A stretch of 10,990 nucleotides of DNA from Deltaproteobacteria bacterium (GCA_023381945.1 JAMCQY010000016.1:1-10990); one strand, 5' to 3'. Counted from the stretch's first letter, positions 1 through 6,138 are shown. Made by a program: numbers and translations. The notes: generated by a model not told the origin, from the sequence alone.

Positions 1-652
1 CGTTCAGATAAGTCAGGCCGGAGGGCACCCGGGGGTCGTCGGCAAAGTCAATATAGGCCTCATCCAGGACCACGGTGACTTCGGCCGGCAGGGCAGCCAA
101 AAACGCCTCCCATTCCTCCCGGTAAAACACGGTGCCAGTGGGGTTATTGGGATTGTTCAGGATAATCAGCCGGGTTTGGGAATTGACGGCCTGGGCCACG
201 GCTGCAAGGTTCACCCGTAAATTCTTCAGAGGCACCGGGCGGAAAATGCCGCCCACGGCCTTGGTGATCAGGCCGTACATCAAAAAGGTGTGGGTGGTGC
301 TGAGCACCTCGCCGCCGGCGGGCACCAGGGCCCGGACCAGCAGGTCCAGGATCTCGTCGGACCCGTTGCCCAAGATGAGTTGCTGCGGGGAGAGCTCCAA
401 TTGGGCGGCGAGGTCCCTTTTCAGGTAATAGGCGTGGCTGTCGGGGTAACGGTGCAGGCTGGAAAGACCCGCCTGTACGGCGGACAGGGCCTTGGGGGAC
501 GGCCCCAGGGGATTTTCGTTGGAGGCCAGCTTGATGGCGTCGGTGATGCCTAATTCACGTTCCAGTTCTTCCAACGGCTTGCCGGCCTGGTAGGGCGTCA
601 GTTGCGAAAGGTGCGGCAGAAGCTGACAGATGAGAGGTTTGCTGGCTGCCAT
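1..652 (-). CDS. hisC: Histidinol-phosphate aminotransferase, N-terminal part (runs off window start)
   Basis: PLP-dependent class I/II aminotransferase that converts imidazole-acetol phosphate and glutamate to histidinol phosphate in histidine biosynthesis (cytosolic). I translated 217 codons from the ATG at 652-650. Visible hallmarks are the N-terminal LASNENPLGPSP (about residues 42-53), HRYPD (67-71), GNGSDE (95-100), the NNPNNPTG cofactor/substrate loop (166-173) and LDEAYIDF (196-203) carrying the Asp and Tyr that contact PLP. The catalytic lysine normally follows about 25 residues later, so it lies outside the window. The frame stays open upstream of this ATG and no clear Shine-Dalgarno precedes it, but the N-terminus matches the usual HisC start. 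It is transcribed divergently from the gene at 1071. The assignment is by motif recall. Very close relatives such as other HisC-like aminotransferases cannot be excluded from a partial sequence. Confidence 0.93.
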   Translation of the reverse strand, partial: MAASKPLICQLLPHLSQLTPYQAGKPLEELERELGITDAIKLASNENPLGPSPKALSAVQAGLSSLHRYPDSHAYYLKRDLAAQLELSPQQLILGNGSDEILDLLVRALVPAGGEVLSTTHTFLMYGLITKAVGGIFRPVPLKNLRVNLAAVAQAVNSQTRLIILNNPNNPTGTVFYREEWEAFLAALPAEVTVVLDEAYIDFADDPRVPSGLTYLN

Positions 653-1070
653 AGGGTTAAGACCAAGGGCTTCCGGGGCCGGAAGGGCAGGGGCAAAAGG
701 AGATATGGGGTGAGCGGTTAGTTTTTGCGGTGAAAAAGACCGAAAAGTTGAGCCAAACCTGCATCCCCGCTATCCTGATTATGTCGTGCGGGGATTGCTC
801 CTTTACCCTGTTTTGCTAGTTAATTAAGCCGGTTATCCTTGGGAAGAACTCCTTTATTACCAGGGCGCGCCTGGCCTGCAAGTTAATTTAATGATTTTTA
901 CAGCAAAATGATAAAAAAAGCAAGCCTTCTCTTTAAGTTATAGGTCTGAGGTCAGGAAAAATCTAGCGGCAAGGTTAAGAATTGATTAATGGCAACCAAC
1001 TGCTGCCTGTTGTTGACCCGCAGCGCCGTTCCTGTTAGTCTGACGAGAGACTTCGCCATCGGGGGCTCCC
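653..1070. other. Divergent intergenic region between hisC and the CFeSP-like gene
   Basis: These 418 bases contain no convincing gene. They are more AT-rich than the flanking genes, mainly at 820-980, as expected of a divergent promoter region. There is an inverted repeat ATCCCCGC (763-770) / GCGGGGAT (788-795) with a 17-base loop, and a small palindrome CCAGG-GCGCG-CCTGG at 860-874. Neither has a proper terminator U-tract. Short reading frames across 952-1183 on both strands lack family resemblance and overlap the real gene start. Confidence 0.6.
1013..1041 (+). promoter_or_regulatory. Weak candidate promoter for the CFeSP-like gene
   Basis: TTGACC (1013-1018) is followed after 17 bases by TAGTCT (1036-1041), which ends 29 bases before the ATG at 1071. 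The -35 match is good but the -10 match is only 3 of 6, so this is a weak call made mostly from position. Confidence 0.25.
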
Positions 1071-1697
1071 ATGCTTTATGCCAATCTATATATCGACCGG
1101 ATCGAGCTCGCTCCGTACCTGAGCCCGGAGGACTGCCGGGGCGCCGGGATGGCGAATGCCGCCCAACTGGCGGCAAAGTTTAAGAAGGGCGCCCTCCGCC
1201 TGGATGGTTGCCCCGGCCTTTCGACTGCCAAGCGCGCCGCCCTGGACCTGGCCCTGCGAGCCGAAGAGGTCCTGCCCAAGGTGCAGTCCCTGGAGTTTCC
1301 CCGGCCGCTGAACCCCTCGCTTTTCGAACTTAACGATCCCGGCCCGGACGCCCCGCTGCTGGTCACCGGCAACAGCGAATTCACCCTGACGGTGCTCACC
1401 GGGTTGCTGTCCCTGACCGTCAGCCCCTTTTTCCTGCTGCAGGTGGATACCCGGGGGGACACCGCCGACATGTCCATGATTTACCGCAGCTTCACCCCCC
1501 AGCGCCTGGACCAGGCCCTGGAAACGCAGAAACTGGCCGAACGGCTCAGCCACCGGGAGCTGATAATCCCCGGGGTGCTGGCCCCGATGAAGGAAGAACT
1601 GGCCGGCTACTTAGCCTCCTGGACCATCCGGCCGGGTCCCATCTGCGCCGCGGAATTGCCCCTGTTCCTGGGGGATAAATGGCAGGCGCTGCCGTAG
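1071..1697 (+). CDS. CFeSP large-subunit-like protein (AcsC/CdhE-related) without the barrel domain
   Basis: 208-residue protein resembling the two ends of the corrinoid iron-sulfur protein large subunit of the acetyl-CoA (Wood-Ljungdahl) pathway. Residues 13-55 look like the N-terminal cluster domain, whose usual pattern is Cys-x2-Cys-x4-Cys followed by a distal Cys-Pro. Here C22 and C47-P48 are kept, but the two middle positions are A25 and A30. Residues 94-205 resemble the C-terminal corrinoid-facing domain: LLVTGNSEFTLTV (95-107), a D-T-x-x-x-x-x-M-S segment near 126-136, LSHRELIIPG (159-168) and a terminal GP...LPLFLG. The roughly 200-residue TIM barrel of the full subunit (about 440 residues) is missing. 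No signal peptide or membrane segment is seen, so it is probably cytosolic. It may bind or guard a corrinoid protein, but it may equally be a paralogue with a new role. Only a weak G-rich Shine-Dalgarno precedes the ATG. Hairpins at its stop codon suggest a single-gene transcript. Confidence 0.7.
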   Translation: MLYANLYIDRIELAPYLSPEDCRGAGMANAAQLAAKFKKGALRLDGCPGLSTAKRAALDLALRAEEVLPKVQSLEFPRPLNPSLFELNDPGPDAPLLVTGNSEFTLTVLTGLLSLTVSPFFLLQVDTRGDTADMSMIYRSFTPQRLDQALETQKLAERLSHRELIIPGVLAPMKEELAGYLASWTIRPGPICAAELPLFLGDKWQALP

Positions 1698-1768
1698 GGG
1701 GGGACCCATGTGTCCCCCCCTTTGAGGGCGCACACGCGGGTGCGCCCCTACGCTTGCTCACTTTTTTT
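1697..1768 (+). terminator. Two tandem GC hairpins followed by a T-tract
   Basis: The first hairpin pairs GGGGGGGAC (1697-1705, starting in the stop codon) with GTCCCCCCC (1712-1720) around a 6-base loop. The second pairs GGGCGCAC (1726-1733) with GTGCGCCC (1740-1747), also with a 6-base loop. Seven T residues lie at 1762-1768, 14 bases after the second stem. That spacing is longer than a textbook intrinsic terminator, so the pair may be a dispersed repeat of the TAGGGGCG...CGCCCCTA type that also serves as a transcript end. Confidence 0.6.
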
Positions 1769-1779
1769 ACATCTTGCGC

Positions 1780-1808
1780 TTGCCCCCGGCCCCTTTAGAG
1801 CCTATATA
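1780..1808 (+). promoter_or_regulatory. Candidate promoter for the receiver-glgC operon
   Basis: TTGCCC (1780-1785), a 17-base spacer and TATATA (1803-1808), each matching the sigma-70 consensus at 4 of 6 positions. It lies 43 bases before the receiver start and just after the preceding terminator region, which is the expected place for it. Confidence 0.4.
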
Positions 1809-1851
1809 TTAGAACGATCACTAATTCTGTAATATCCTGGAGCAGTTGCCG

Positions 1852-2205
1852 ATGAAAACTATTCTGGTGGTGGATGACGACGAGCCTATCCGCATACTGT
1901 TGCAGGAGGAGTTGCAAGACGCGGGGTATAATGTCCTTACGGCCACTAATGCCCGGGACGCCTTGAAAATGGTGCAGGAGGAGGTCCTGGATCTGGTCAT
2001 CCTCGATATCCGGATGCCCGGCATGGACGGCCTGGAGGCCCTGCCCCGAATTTTGGGCCTGAAAGAGGGCCTGCCGGTGATCCTCAATACCGCCTATACC
2101 CAATATCAGGAAAGCTTCATGAGTTGGGCGGCCGACGCCTATGTGGTGAAATCCTCGGATCTCACCGAACTCAAGGCCAAAGTCAAAGAATTGCTCAAGG
2201 AATAG
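1852..2205 (+). CDS. Stand-alone response-regulator receiver (CheY-like)
   Basis: 117-residue phosphoacceptor domain with no output domain. It has the acidic pair D8/D9 (VVDDDEP), the phosphorylation site D52 in VILDIRMPGMDG, the switch Thr at T80 (LNTAY) and the invariant Lys K100 (YVVKSSDL), so the active site is complete. The ATG at 1852 is preferred over an in-frame TTG at 1846 because GGAG at 1839-1842 sits 9 bases before the ATG but only 3 before the TTG. The stop TAG at 2203-2205 touches the ATG of glgC, so the two are almost certainly co-transcribed and probably translationally coupled. Single-domain receivers act by protein-protein contact or as phosphorelay intermediates. The sensor kinase and the target are not in this window. 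A link to glycogen metabolism is inferred from position only. Confidence 0.93.
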   Translation: MKTILVVDDDEPIRILLQEELQDAGYNVLTATNARDALKMVQEEVLDLVILDIRMPGMDGLEALPRILGLKEGLPVILNTAYTQYQESFMSWAADAYVVKSSDLTELKAKVKELLKE

Positions 2206-3417
2206 ATGGACGTCCTGAAGAAACTCACTACCATCATCATGGCGGGCGGCAAGGGCGAGCGCCTCTTTCCCCTGACCCGGGACAAGGCCAAGCCGGCCAT
2301 CACCTTCGGCGGCCTCTACAAAATCATCGATTTCACCCTGTCCAACTGTGTCAATTCCGGCATTCGCCGCGTCTATGTCCTCACCCAGTACGGCAGTTTT
2401 TCCCTGGACCAGCACCTCCGGGTCGCCTGGGACATCATGCATCTGGACCTGGGGGAGTTCATCTATTCTATGCCCCCCCAGCAGATTATGGTAAACCGCT
2501 GGTACCGGGGCACCGCGGATTCCATCTACCAAAACCTCACCTTGCTGGAGCAGGAGCGCCCCGAACAGGTCCTGATCCTTTCCGGCGACCATGTCTATAA
2601 AATGAACTACCGGCGGATGCTGGACTTTCACCTTTCCTGCAACGCCGACATGACCGTGGCCGCAGTGCCGGTGCCCAGGGGCGAGGCCAGTTCCTTCGGC
2701 ATCCTCAAGGTGGATGACAAGGGCGCGGTGGAAAATTTCCTGGAAAAACCGGCCAACCCCCCGGGCATGCCCGGCTCGCCGGATTATTCCCTGTCCTCCA
2801 TGGGGGTTTATATCTTCCGGGCCCGGACCCTGGTGGAGGAGGTCATCAAGGACGCCAAGAAGAAGACCAGCAAACACGACTTCGGCGCGGATATCATTCC
2901 GCAGGCAGTGGGACGCAAACGGGTTTTTGCCTATAATTTCGCCGACGCCCAGGGGACGCCGCTCTACTGGCGGGATATCGGCCTGCTGGACGCCTATTTC
3001 AAGGCCCACAGCGACCTGCTGGGGGCCAACCCCACCTTTGAACTTTTCGACCCTGATTGGCCCATGCGCTGCCGGCCGCAGCTCCTGCCCCCCAGCAAAT
3101 ACATTACCAATGGCAAATGCCTGGCCGTGGGCGATTCCCTCATCTCCTCGGGCTGCATCATCGAGGGCACCGTGGATCACGCCGTGATCTCCCCCCGCGT
3201 GAAGGTAGGCCGCGGCGCCGCCGTTGAAGCCGCCGTCCTTTGGGACGGGGTGGAGGTCGGCCCCGGCGCCACCGTCAAAAACGCCATCATCGAAGACGGC
3301 GTCAAAATCCCCGCAGGCTTCCACATCGGTCTCAACCTCAAGCAAGATGCCAAACGCTTCCACGTCACCGAAAACGGCATCGTGGTCGTCCCTAATAATG
3401 TTATCTTAGAAGAGTAG
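2206..3417 (+). CDS. glgC: Glucose-1-phosphate adenylyltransferase (ADP-glucose pyrophosphorylase)
   Basis: 403 residues, within the normal range for bacterial GlgC. It makes ADP-glucose from ATP and glucose-1-phosphate, the committed step of glycogen synthesis in the cytosol. The nucleotidyltransferase domain shows MAGGKGERLFPLTRDKAKPA (12-31) with the pyrophosphorylase signature, DFTLSNCVNSGIRRV (about 44-58), WYRGTADS, LSGDHVYKMNY (125-135, with the catalytic-metal Asp D128) and FLEKP (178-182). The C-terminal part (from about 290) has the hexapeptide-like repeats of a left-handed beta-helix, for example the segment with GCIIEGTVDHAVISP. The start at 2206 directly follows the receiver stop. 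AAGGA at 2197-2201 is only 4 bases away, consistent with coupled translation. Other glycogen genes are not seen. There is no strong terminator before the low-GC gene at 3450. Confidence 0.95.
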   Translation: MDVLKKLTTIIMAGGKGERLFPLTRDKAKPAITFGGLYKIIDFTLSNCVNSGIRRVYVLTQYGSFSLDQHLRVAWDIMHLDLGEFIYSMPPQQIMVNRWYRGTADSIYQNLTLLEQERPEQVLILSGDHVYKMNYRRMLDFHLSCNADMTVAAVPVPRGEASSFGILKVDDKGAVENFLEKPANPPGMPGSPDYSLSSMGVYIFRARTLVEEVIKDAKKKTSKHDFGADIIPQAVGRKRVFAYNFADAQGTPLYWRDIGLLDAYFKAHSDLLGANPTFELFDPDWPMRCRPQLLPPSKYITNGKCLAVGDSLISSGCIIEGTVDHAVISPRVKVGRGAAVEAAVLWDGVEVGPGATVKNAIIEDGVKIPAGFHIGLNLKQDAKRFHVTENGIVVVPNNVILEE

Positions 3418-3449
3418 AAAAATAGGGATTCCCCTTAATAGAAATCCGC

Positions 3450-4835
3450 ATGGCTATTTTTTCAAGAAGAATTATCCAACGTCTAATAAACAAAAACGCT
3501 GAGTTCCTCCTTAAATCGCAAATACAAGGTCATGTGAATCATCTAAATATCATGGCAAAAGAACTGACACTTGCTTATGAGTGGGAAGTTTTGTTGCTTT
3601 ATACTTTTAGTATAGTAGGTAAAGTTGTTCATGAGAAAGATTTTGGCGGCAGAAGAAAGGTCGACATTTACTTTGAAACCTATGAGGACCCAAAATACAA
3701 TTTTGTGGCAGAAATAACTACTATTTCTGATAAAGGACTAGATCAAAATAATCCAATCGAAGCTTTTTCGAATGAAGTATATAAAATTGTAGGCGAGTAT
3801 GGCCTGAGTGGGAATTCCTTTCATATTCAAGTTGGAGGTAGAAAAGGCCCTACCTGTAAGGGGGAGCACAAAGTAGAGCTTAAACTTCCAGGGCGTGCAA
3901 GATTCTCCCAAACTATTTTGAATAAAGGCTTTAGGGATTTTCTTAAAGAAGTTATAAACAGCCCTAATTCGCTTCATCATTATAATGTTAATTCACCCGA
4001 TGCTGCTGTAATGATAAAATACGATCCTAATCAAAGATTTGCTTCAGGAAACTATCCAAGTTATAAGGAAATGATTATATTAACTGAAAATCCTATATAT
4101 GATGCTCTGAATAGTAAAGTTTCCCAATTAATAGATTCCAACTTTAATGGCCATCTTGGAATTTTTCTCTGTGACGGTGGCAGTGAGTTATTTGCCAAAA
4201 AACCCGCTCCCTGGTTTTCATACTCAATTGGTGAGGTTATAAATCATTTTTTATCTAACAACGAAGCAGTAAAATTTGTAGTAACTTTTACAACAAAACC
4301 AAGACAACAATTGTCAACATTTTCCTCAAAACATGATTATGTGATGAATGTAATTCTTTATGAGGGATTGAAATTCGATGAAATAACGTTTGATATTCGT
4401 GAGATTTTGAAAAAAGTTATTAAGGCATTTCCAAAGCCTGAAACTTTTCCACTAGGGGCATTAAAGTTCCTTGAATGGAAAGGGAATTTAAATAAAGGAA
4501 GGTCACATTTTGGAGGCATGGAATTGGGCGCATCAAAAGAAAGAACAAGGGTTAAAGTTTCAGCCAGAGCATTGCTTGAGTTACTTGCAGGAGACGTTGA
4601 TCAGAAGAAATTTTTCCAGGAACATGGGTTTATTCCTTCGGAATTTGACCATAGTAGTCTCTTTAACCCCTTCAGCGCTGCCCTAAAAAGAGGGGAGCTA
4701 ATTAAGAATATTATATTAGAGGAGTCTGACTCACAAGATGATGACTGGATTACATTTGAATTGAAAGGTCCTGATCCAGCGATCTCACCTTATGTGGTTC
4801 CAACTACTAATAAAAAACTTATTAGGCGAAAGTAA
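3450..4835 (+). CDS. Unknown 461-residue protein, possible PD-(D/E)XK-type nuclease fold, in a low-GC island
   Basis: I do not recognise the family with certainty. The N-terminal half is suggestive of a divergent PD-(D/E)XK nuclease core: an acidic helix EWEVLLLY (44-51), a glycine-rich turn then RKVDIYFE (69-76, D72), and a second strand FVAEITT (85-91, E88) in which the usual Lys of ExK is Thr, as in some diverged members. A later segment HLGIFLCDGGSELF (235-248) followed by WFSYSIGEVINHFLSN (255-270) looks like a second folded unit. The C-terminal end is charged (EESDSQDDD, then KKLIRRK). There is no signal peptide or membrane helix. The gene is AT-rich (18 G/C of 60 at 4021-4080) next to a GC-rich glgC (41 of 60 at 2941-3000), which suggests horizontal acquisition. 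The Shine-Dalgarno before the ATG is poor, and a promoter is not evident in the 32 bases after glgC. A defence or restriction-like role is speculation. Confidence 0.72.
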   Translation: MAIFSRRIIQRLINKNAEFLLKSQIQGHVNHLNIMAKELTLAYEWEVLLLYTFSIVGKVVHEKDFGGRRKVDIYFETYEDPKYNFVAEITTISDKGLDQNNPIEAFSNEVYKIVGEYGLSGNSFHIQVGGRKGPTCKGEHKVELKLPGRARFSQTILNKGFRDFLKEVINSPNSLHHYNVNSPDAAVMIKYDPNQRFASGNYPSYKEMIILTENPIYDALNSKVSQLIDSNFNGHLGIFLCDGGSELFAKKPAPWFSYSIGEVINHFLSNNEAVKFVVTFTTKPRQQLSTFSSKHDYVMNVILYEGLKFDEITFDIREILKKVIKAFPKPETFPLGALKFLEWKGNLNKGRSHFGGMELGASKERTRVKVSARALLELLAGDVDQKKFFQEHGFIPSEFDHSSLFNPFSAALKRGELIKNIILEESDSQDDDWITFELKGPDPAISPYVVPTTNKKLIRRK

Positions 4836-4888
4836 AGCCCGTAGCCCGTAGCCCGTAGGGCGGGAAAGCGCAGCGCATCCCGCCTTTT
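4836..4888 (+). repeat. Triple 7-base repeat followed by a terminator-like hairpin
   Basis: Immediately after the TAA of the preceding gene, AGCCCGT occurs three times in tandem (4836-4842, 4843-4849, 4850-4856). It is followed by GGCGGGA (4859-4865) pairing with TCCCGCC (4878-4884) around a 12-base loop, then TTTT (4885-4888). The GC-rich element contrasts with the AT-rich gene before it. It looks like a dispersed repeat that may also end the transcript. Confidence 0.7.
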
Positions 4889-5153
4889 GCATATTCCGTC
4901 TTCAGTTTTTGAACTTGTTTCAACTGCTCCCCATCAATCTTTTCTTTTTCAGACGGCCCTTGAAAAATTCTTTTGCCTTACCAGGCTCTAGCTTGGTAAC
5001 GTATTTCCTCCCTTAAGCTTCGTTTGTGGATTCTTTAGGATGATGGCCAACTTGCAATTGCAAGGATTTAACAAAGCTGGAGCTTTGCGGTAAAAAATCT
5101 TGCATGAACAAAAATTCACAAAGGGCGGGAATGCTTTTTTTCCCAGGTTAAAC
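4889..5153. other. Non-coding low-GC stretch with short palindromes
   Basis: No gene is supported here. A 64-codon minus-strand frame (5182-4988) crosses the palindromes and has no Shine-Dalgarno or recognisable family. Three palindromes lie in this stretch: TTACCAGGCT (4978-4987) with AGCTTGGTAA (4990-4999), 10 pairs including one G-T, loop CT; the perfect palindrome CTTGCAATTGCAAG (5051-5064); and CAAAGCT/AGCTTTG (5072-5078 / 5081-5087). They share the core of a GTTCCCAAGCT..AGCTTGGGAAC-like dispersed element and may be decayed copies of it. Confidence 0.55.
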
Positions 5154-5183
5154 TTGACAATCATTTTCGTTCCCAAGTACAAT
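5154..5183 (+). promoter_or_regulatory. Distal sigma-70-like promoter of the 71-residue ORF
   Basis: A perfect TTGACA (5154-5159), an 18-base spacer and TACAAT (5178-5183), the latter matching the -10 consensus at 5 of 6 positions. It is the best promoter match in the window by eye. Confidence 0.6.
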
Positions 5184-5211
5184 TCGTAAGTGATTTTAAA
5201 AGGAACTGAGT

Positions 5212-5241
5212 TTGTCAGTCATTTTCGTTCCCCAGTACAAC
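5212..5241 (+). promoter_or_regulatory. Proximal duplicated promoter of the 71-residue ORF
   Basis: TTGTCA (5212-5217), an 18-base spacer and TACAAC (5236-5241). It occupies the same place in the second repeat unit as the distal promoter does in the first, with slightly poorer boxes. The -10 lies 34 bases before the ATG at 5276. Confidence 0.5.
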
Positions 5242-5275
5242 TCAGGGACGAGTTGAAAAAGGAGACCAATGTTTT

Positions 5276-5491
5276 ATGTCAACTAAAAAAGAATTACATT
5301 TGGAAGAGTATATTAAGAAGCTGCAAGAAGCGGCATGGAAAATAGTGGACGAGCGGAATGTGATAAACAATAAAGTAATTTATCTTTCAGCGGATAATGC
5401 CGCCTTTACCGGCGAAGGCGAGCAATTAGGCATATTCAAAGAAGCACTTTCGAGAGTAAATGAAGAATATGAGCTGAAAGCTGAAGCTTAA
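5276..5491 (+). CDS. Small unknown protein, 71 residues
   Basis: I do not recognise this protein. It is hydrophilic and acidic overall, with a charged helical start (KKELHLEEYIKKLQEAAWKI, about residues 4-23), a central stretch NNKVIYLSADNAAFTGEGEQ (31-50) and a helical end rich in Glu. It has no Cys, signal peptide or membrane segment. The reasons for believing it is coding are a GGAG at 5261-5264 upstream of the ATG (11-base spacing), the duplicated promoter in front, and a stop that overlaps the next start (TAATG). An earlier ATG at 5269 gives only MFYVN before a stop. The DNA is low in GC (20 of 60 at 5281-5340), unlike the next gene, so the gene belongs to the same compositional island as 3450-4835. 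Its role is unknown. Confidence 0.65.
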   Translation: MSTKKELHLEEYIKKLQEAAWKIVDERNVINNKVIYLSADNAAFTGEGEQLGIFKEALSRVNEEYELKAEA

Positions 5492-6138
5492 TGCGTTTCC
5501 AGGCCCAACGCGCCAAAGGCTTGCTCACTGCCACCCGGCTCTACCTGGTGCGCCATGGCCGGGTGGCCGACGGCCACACCGACCGCTACCATGGCCACAA
5601 CGATATCGGCCTTTCGCCCCAGGGTATTCAGCAGTTTGAAGACCTGGCGGTCCAGCTCGCCGCCGCGCCCCTGGCGGGAGTCTATTCCTCGGACCTCACC
5701 CGTACCATTGCCGGCGCCGAAATCATCAGCCGGGGCCGGGACCTCACCCCCCTGGCCATTCCGGAATTCCGCGAAGTCAACTTCGGCTCCTGGGAGGGGC
5801 TCACTTTCGCCGAAATCATGGCGCAGTACCCCGCCGAACTGGAGGAGCGCTTTAGGGACCTGGCTAACTTCCGCATCCCCGGCGGCGAAAGCTTAAAAGA
5901 CGTCAAGGCCCGGGCCCTGCCCAAACTCCGGGAATTACTCGGCCGCCATGCCAATGAATCCTTCCTGCTGGTGGCTCACGCCGGCATTAACCGGGTCATC
6001 CTGAGCGAGGCCATGGGCCTGCCCCTGGACCGCCTCTTCCGCCTGGACCAAAATTACGGCTGTCTCAACGTTATCGACTATTTCCCGGACCTGGCGGTGG
6101 TACGCCTGCTGAACGGCGGGGTGAACGGCGCGACCTGA
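5491..6138 (+). CDS. Histidine phosphatase superfamily protein (CobC/GpmB-like)
   Basis: 215-residue member of the phosphoglycerate-mutase-like phosphatases, likely cytosolic. It shows the catalytic LVRHG (19-23, phosphohistidine H22), the second phosphate-binding Arg in SSDLTRT (R71), the acid donor region REVNFGSWEG (94-103, E95) and the second catalytic His in VAHAGINR (161-168, H163). The pattern and length fit alpha-ribazole phosphatase (CobC), which acts late in cobalamin synthesis. Broad-specificity phosphatases of the GpmB type look the same at this level, so no symbol is given. The ATG overlaps the stop of the preceding 71-residue ORF by one base. The 15 or so residues before the RHG strand are a little long for the family, so a later start is possible. 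The gene is GC-rich (43 of 60 at 5521-5580), so the compositional boundary falls exactly at its start. A hairpin at 6216-6234 follows it. Confidence 0.9.
   Translation: MRFQAQRAKGLLTATRLYLVRHGRVADGHTDRYHGHNDIGLSPQGIQQFEDLAVQLAAAPLAGVYSSDLTRTIAGAEIISRGRDLTPLAIPEFREVNFGSWEGLTFAEIMAQYPAELEERFRDLANFRIPGGESLKDVKARALPKLRELLGRHANESFLLVAHAGINRVILSEAMGLPLDRLFRLDQNYGCLNVIDYFPDLAVVRLLNGGVNGAT

Larger units (their letters stand above)
5154..5269 (+). repeat. 58-base tandem duplication containing promoter-like elements
   Basis: Units 5154-5211 and 5212-5269 match at 28 of their first 32 positions. The rest of the unit is diverged but still similar, each having an A-run followed by GGA. Each unit carries a -35/-10 pair, annotated separately. 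In the second unit, CGTTCCCCAGT and ACTCAGGGACG form an imperfect inverted repeat (8 of 11 pairs) across the -10 element, which could be an operator. Confidence 0.7.

Noticed and set aside
763..795. Inverted repeat with 17-base loop as a terminator or riboswitch
   Set aside because: The stem is only 8 pairs, the loop is long and no T-run or expression platform follows. No riboswitch class is recognisable upstream of either flanking gene.
1795..3363. Long minus-strand open frame (522 codons) opposite the receiver and glgC
   Set aside because: It is the antisense shadow of two genes with complete family motifs. Its composition is Gly/His/Asp-rich without domains, as expected from GC-rich codon bias.
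4988..5182. 64-codon minus-strand frame in the island's intergenic region
   Set aside because: It runs through palindromes and the promoter repeat, and has no Shine-Dalgarno and no family resemblance.
4836..5269. CRISPR array
   Set aside because: The repeats are 7-mers, palindromes and one 58-base duplication. There is no regular repeat-spacer pattern and no cas gene.
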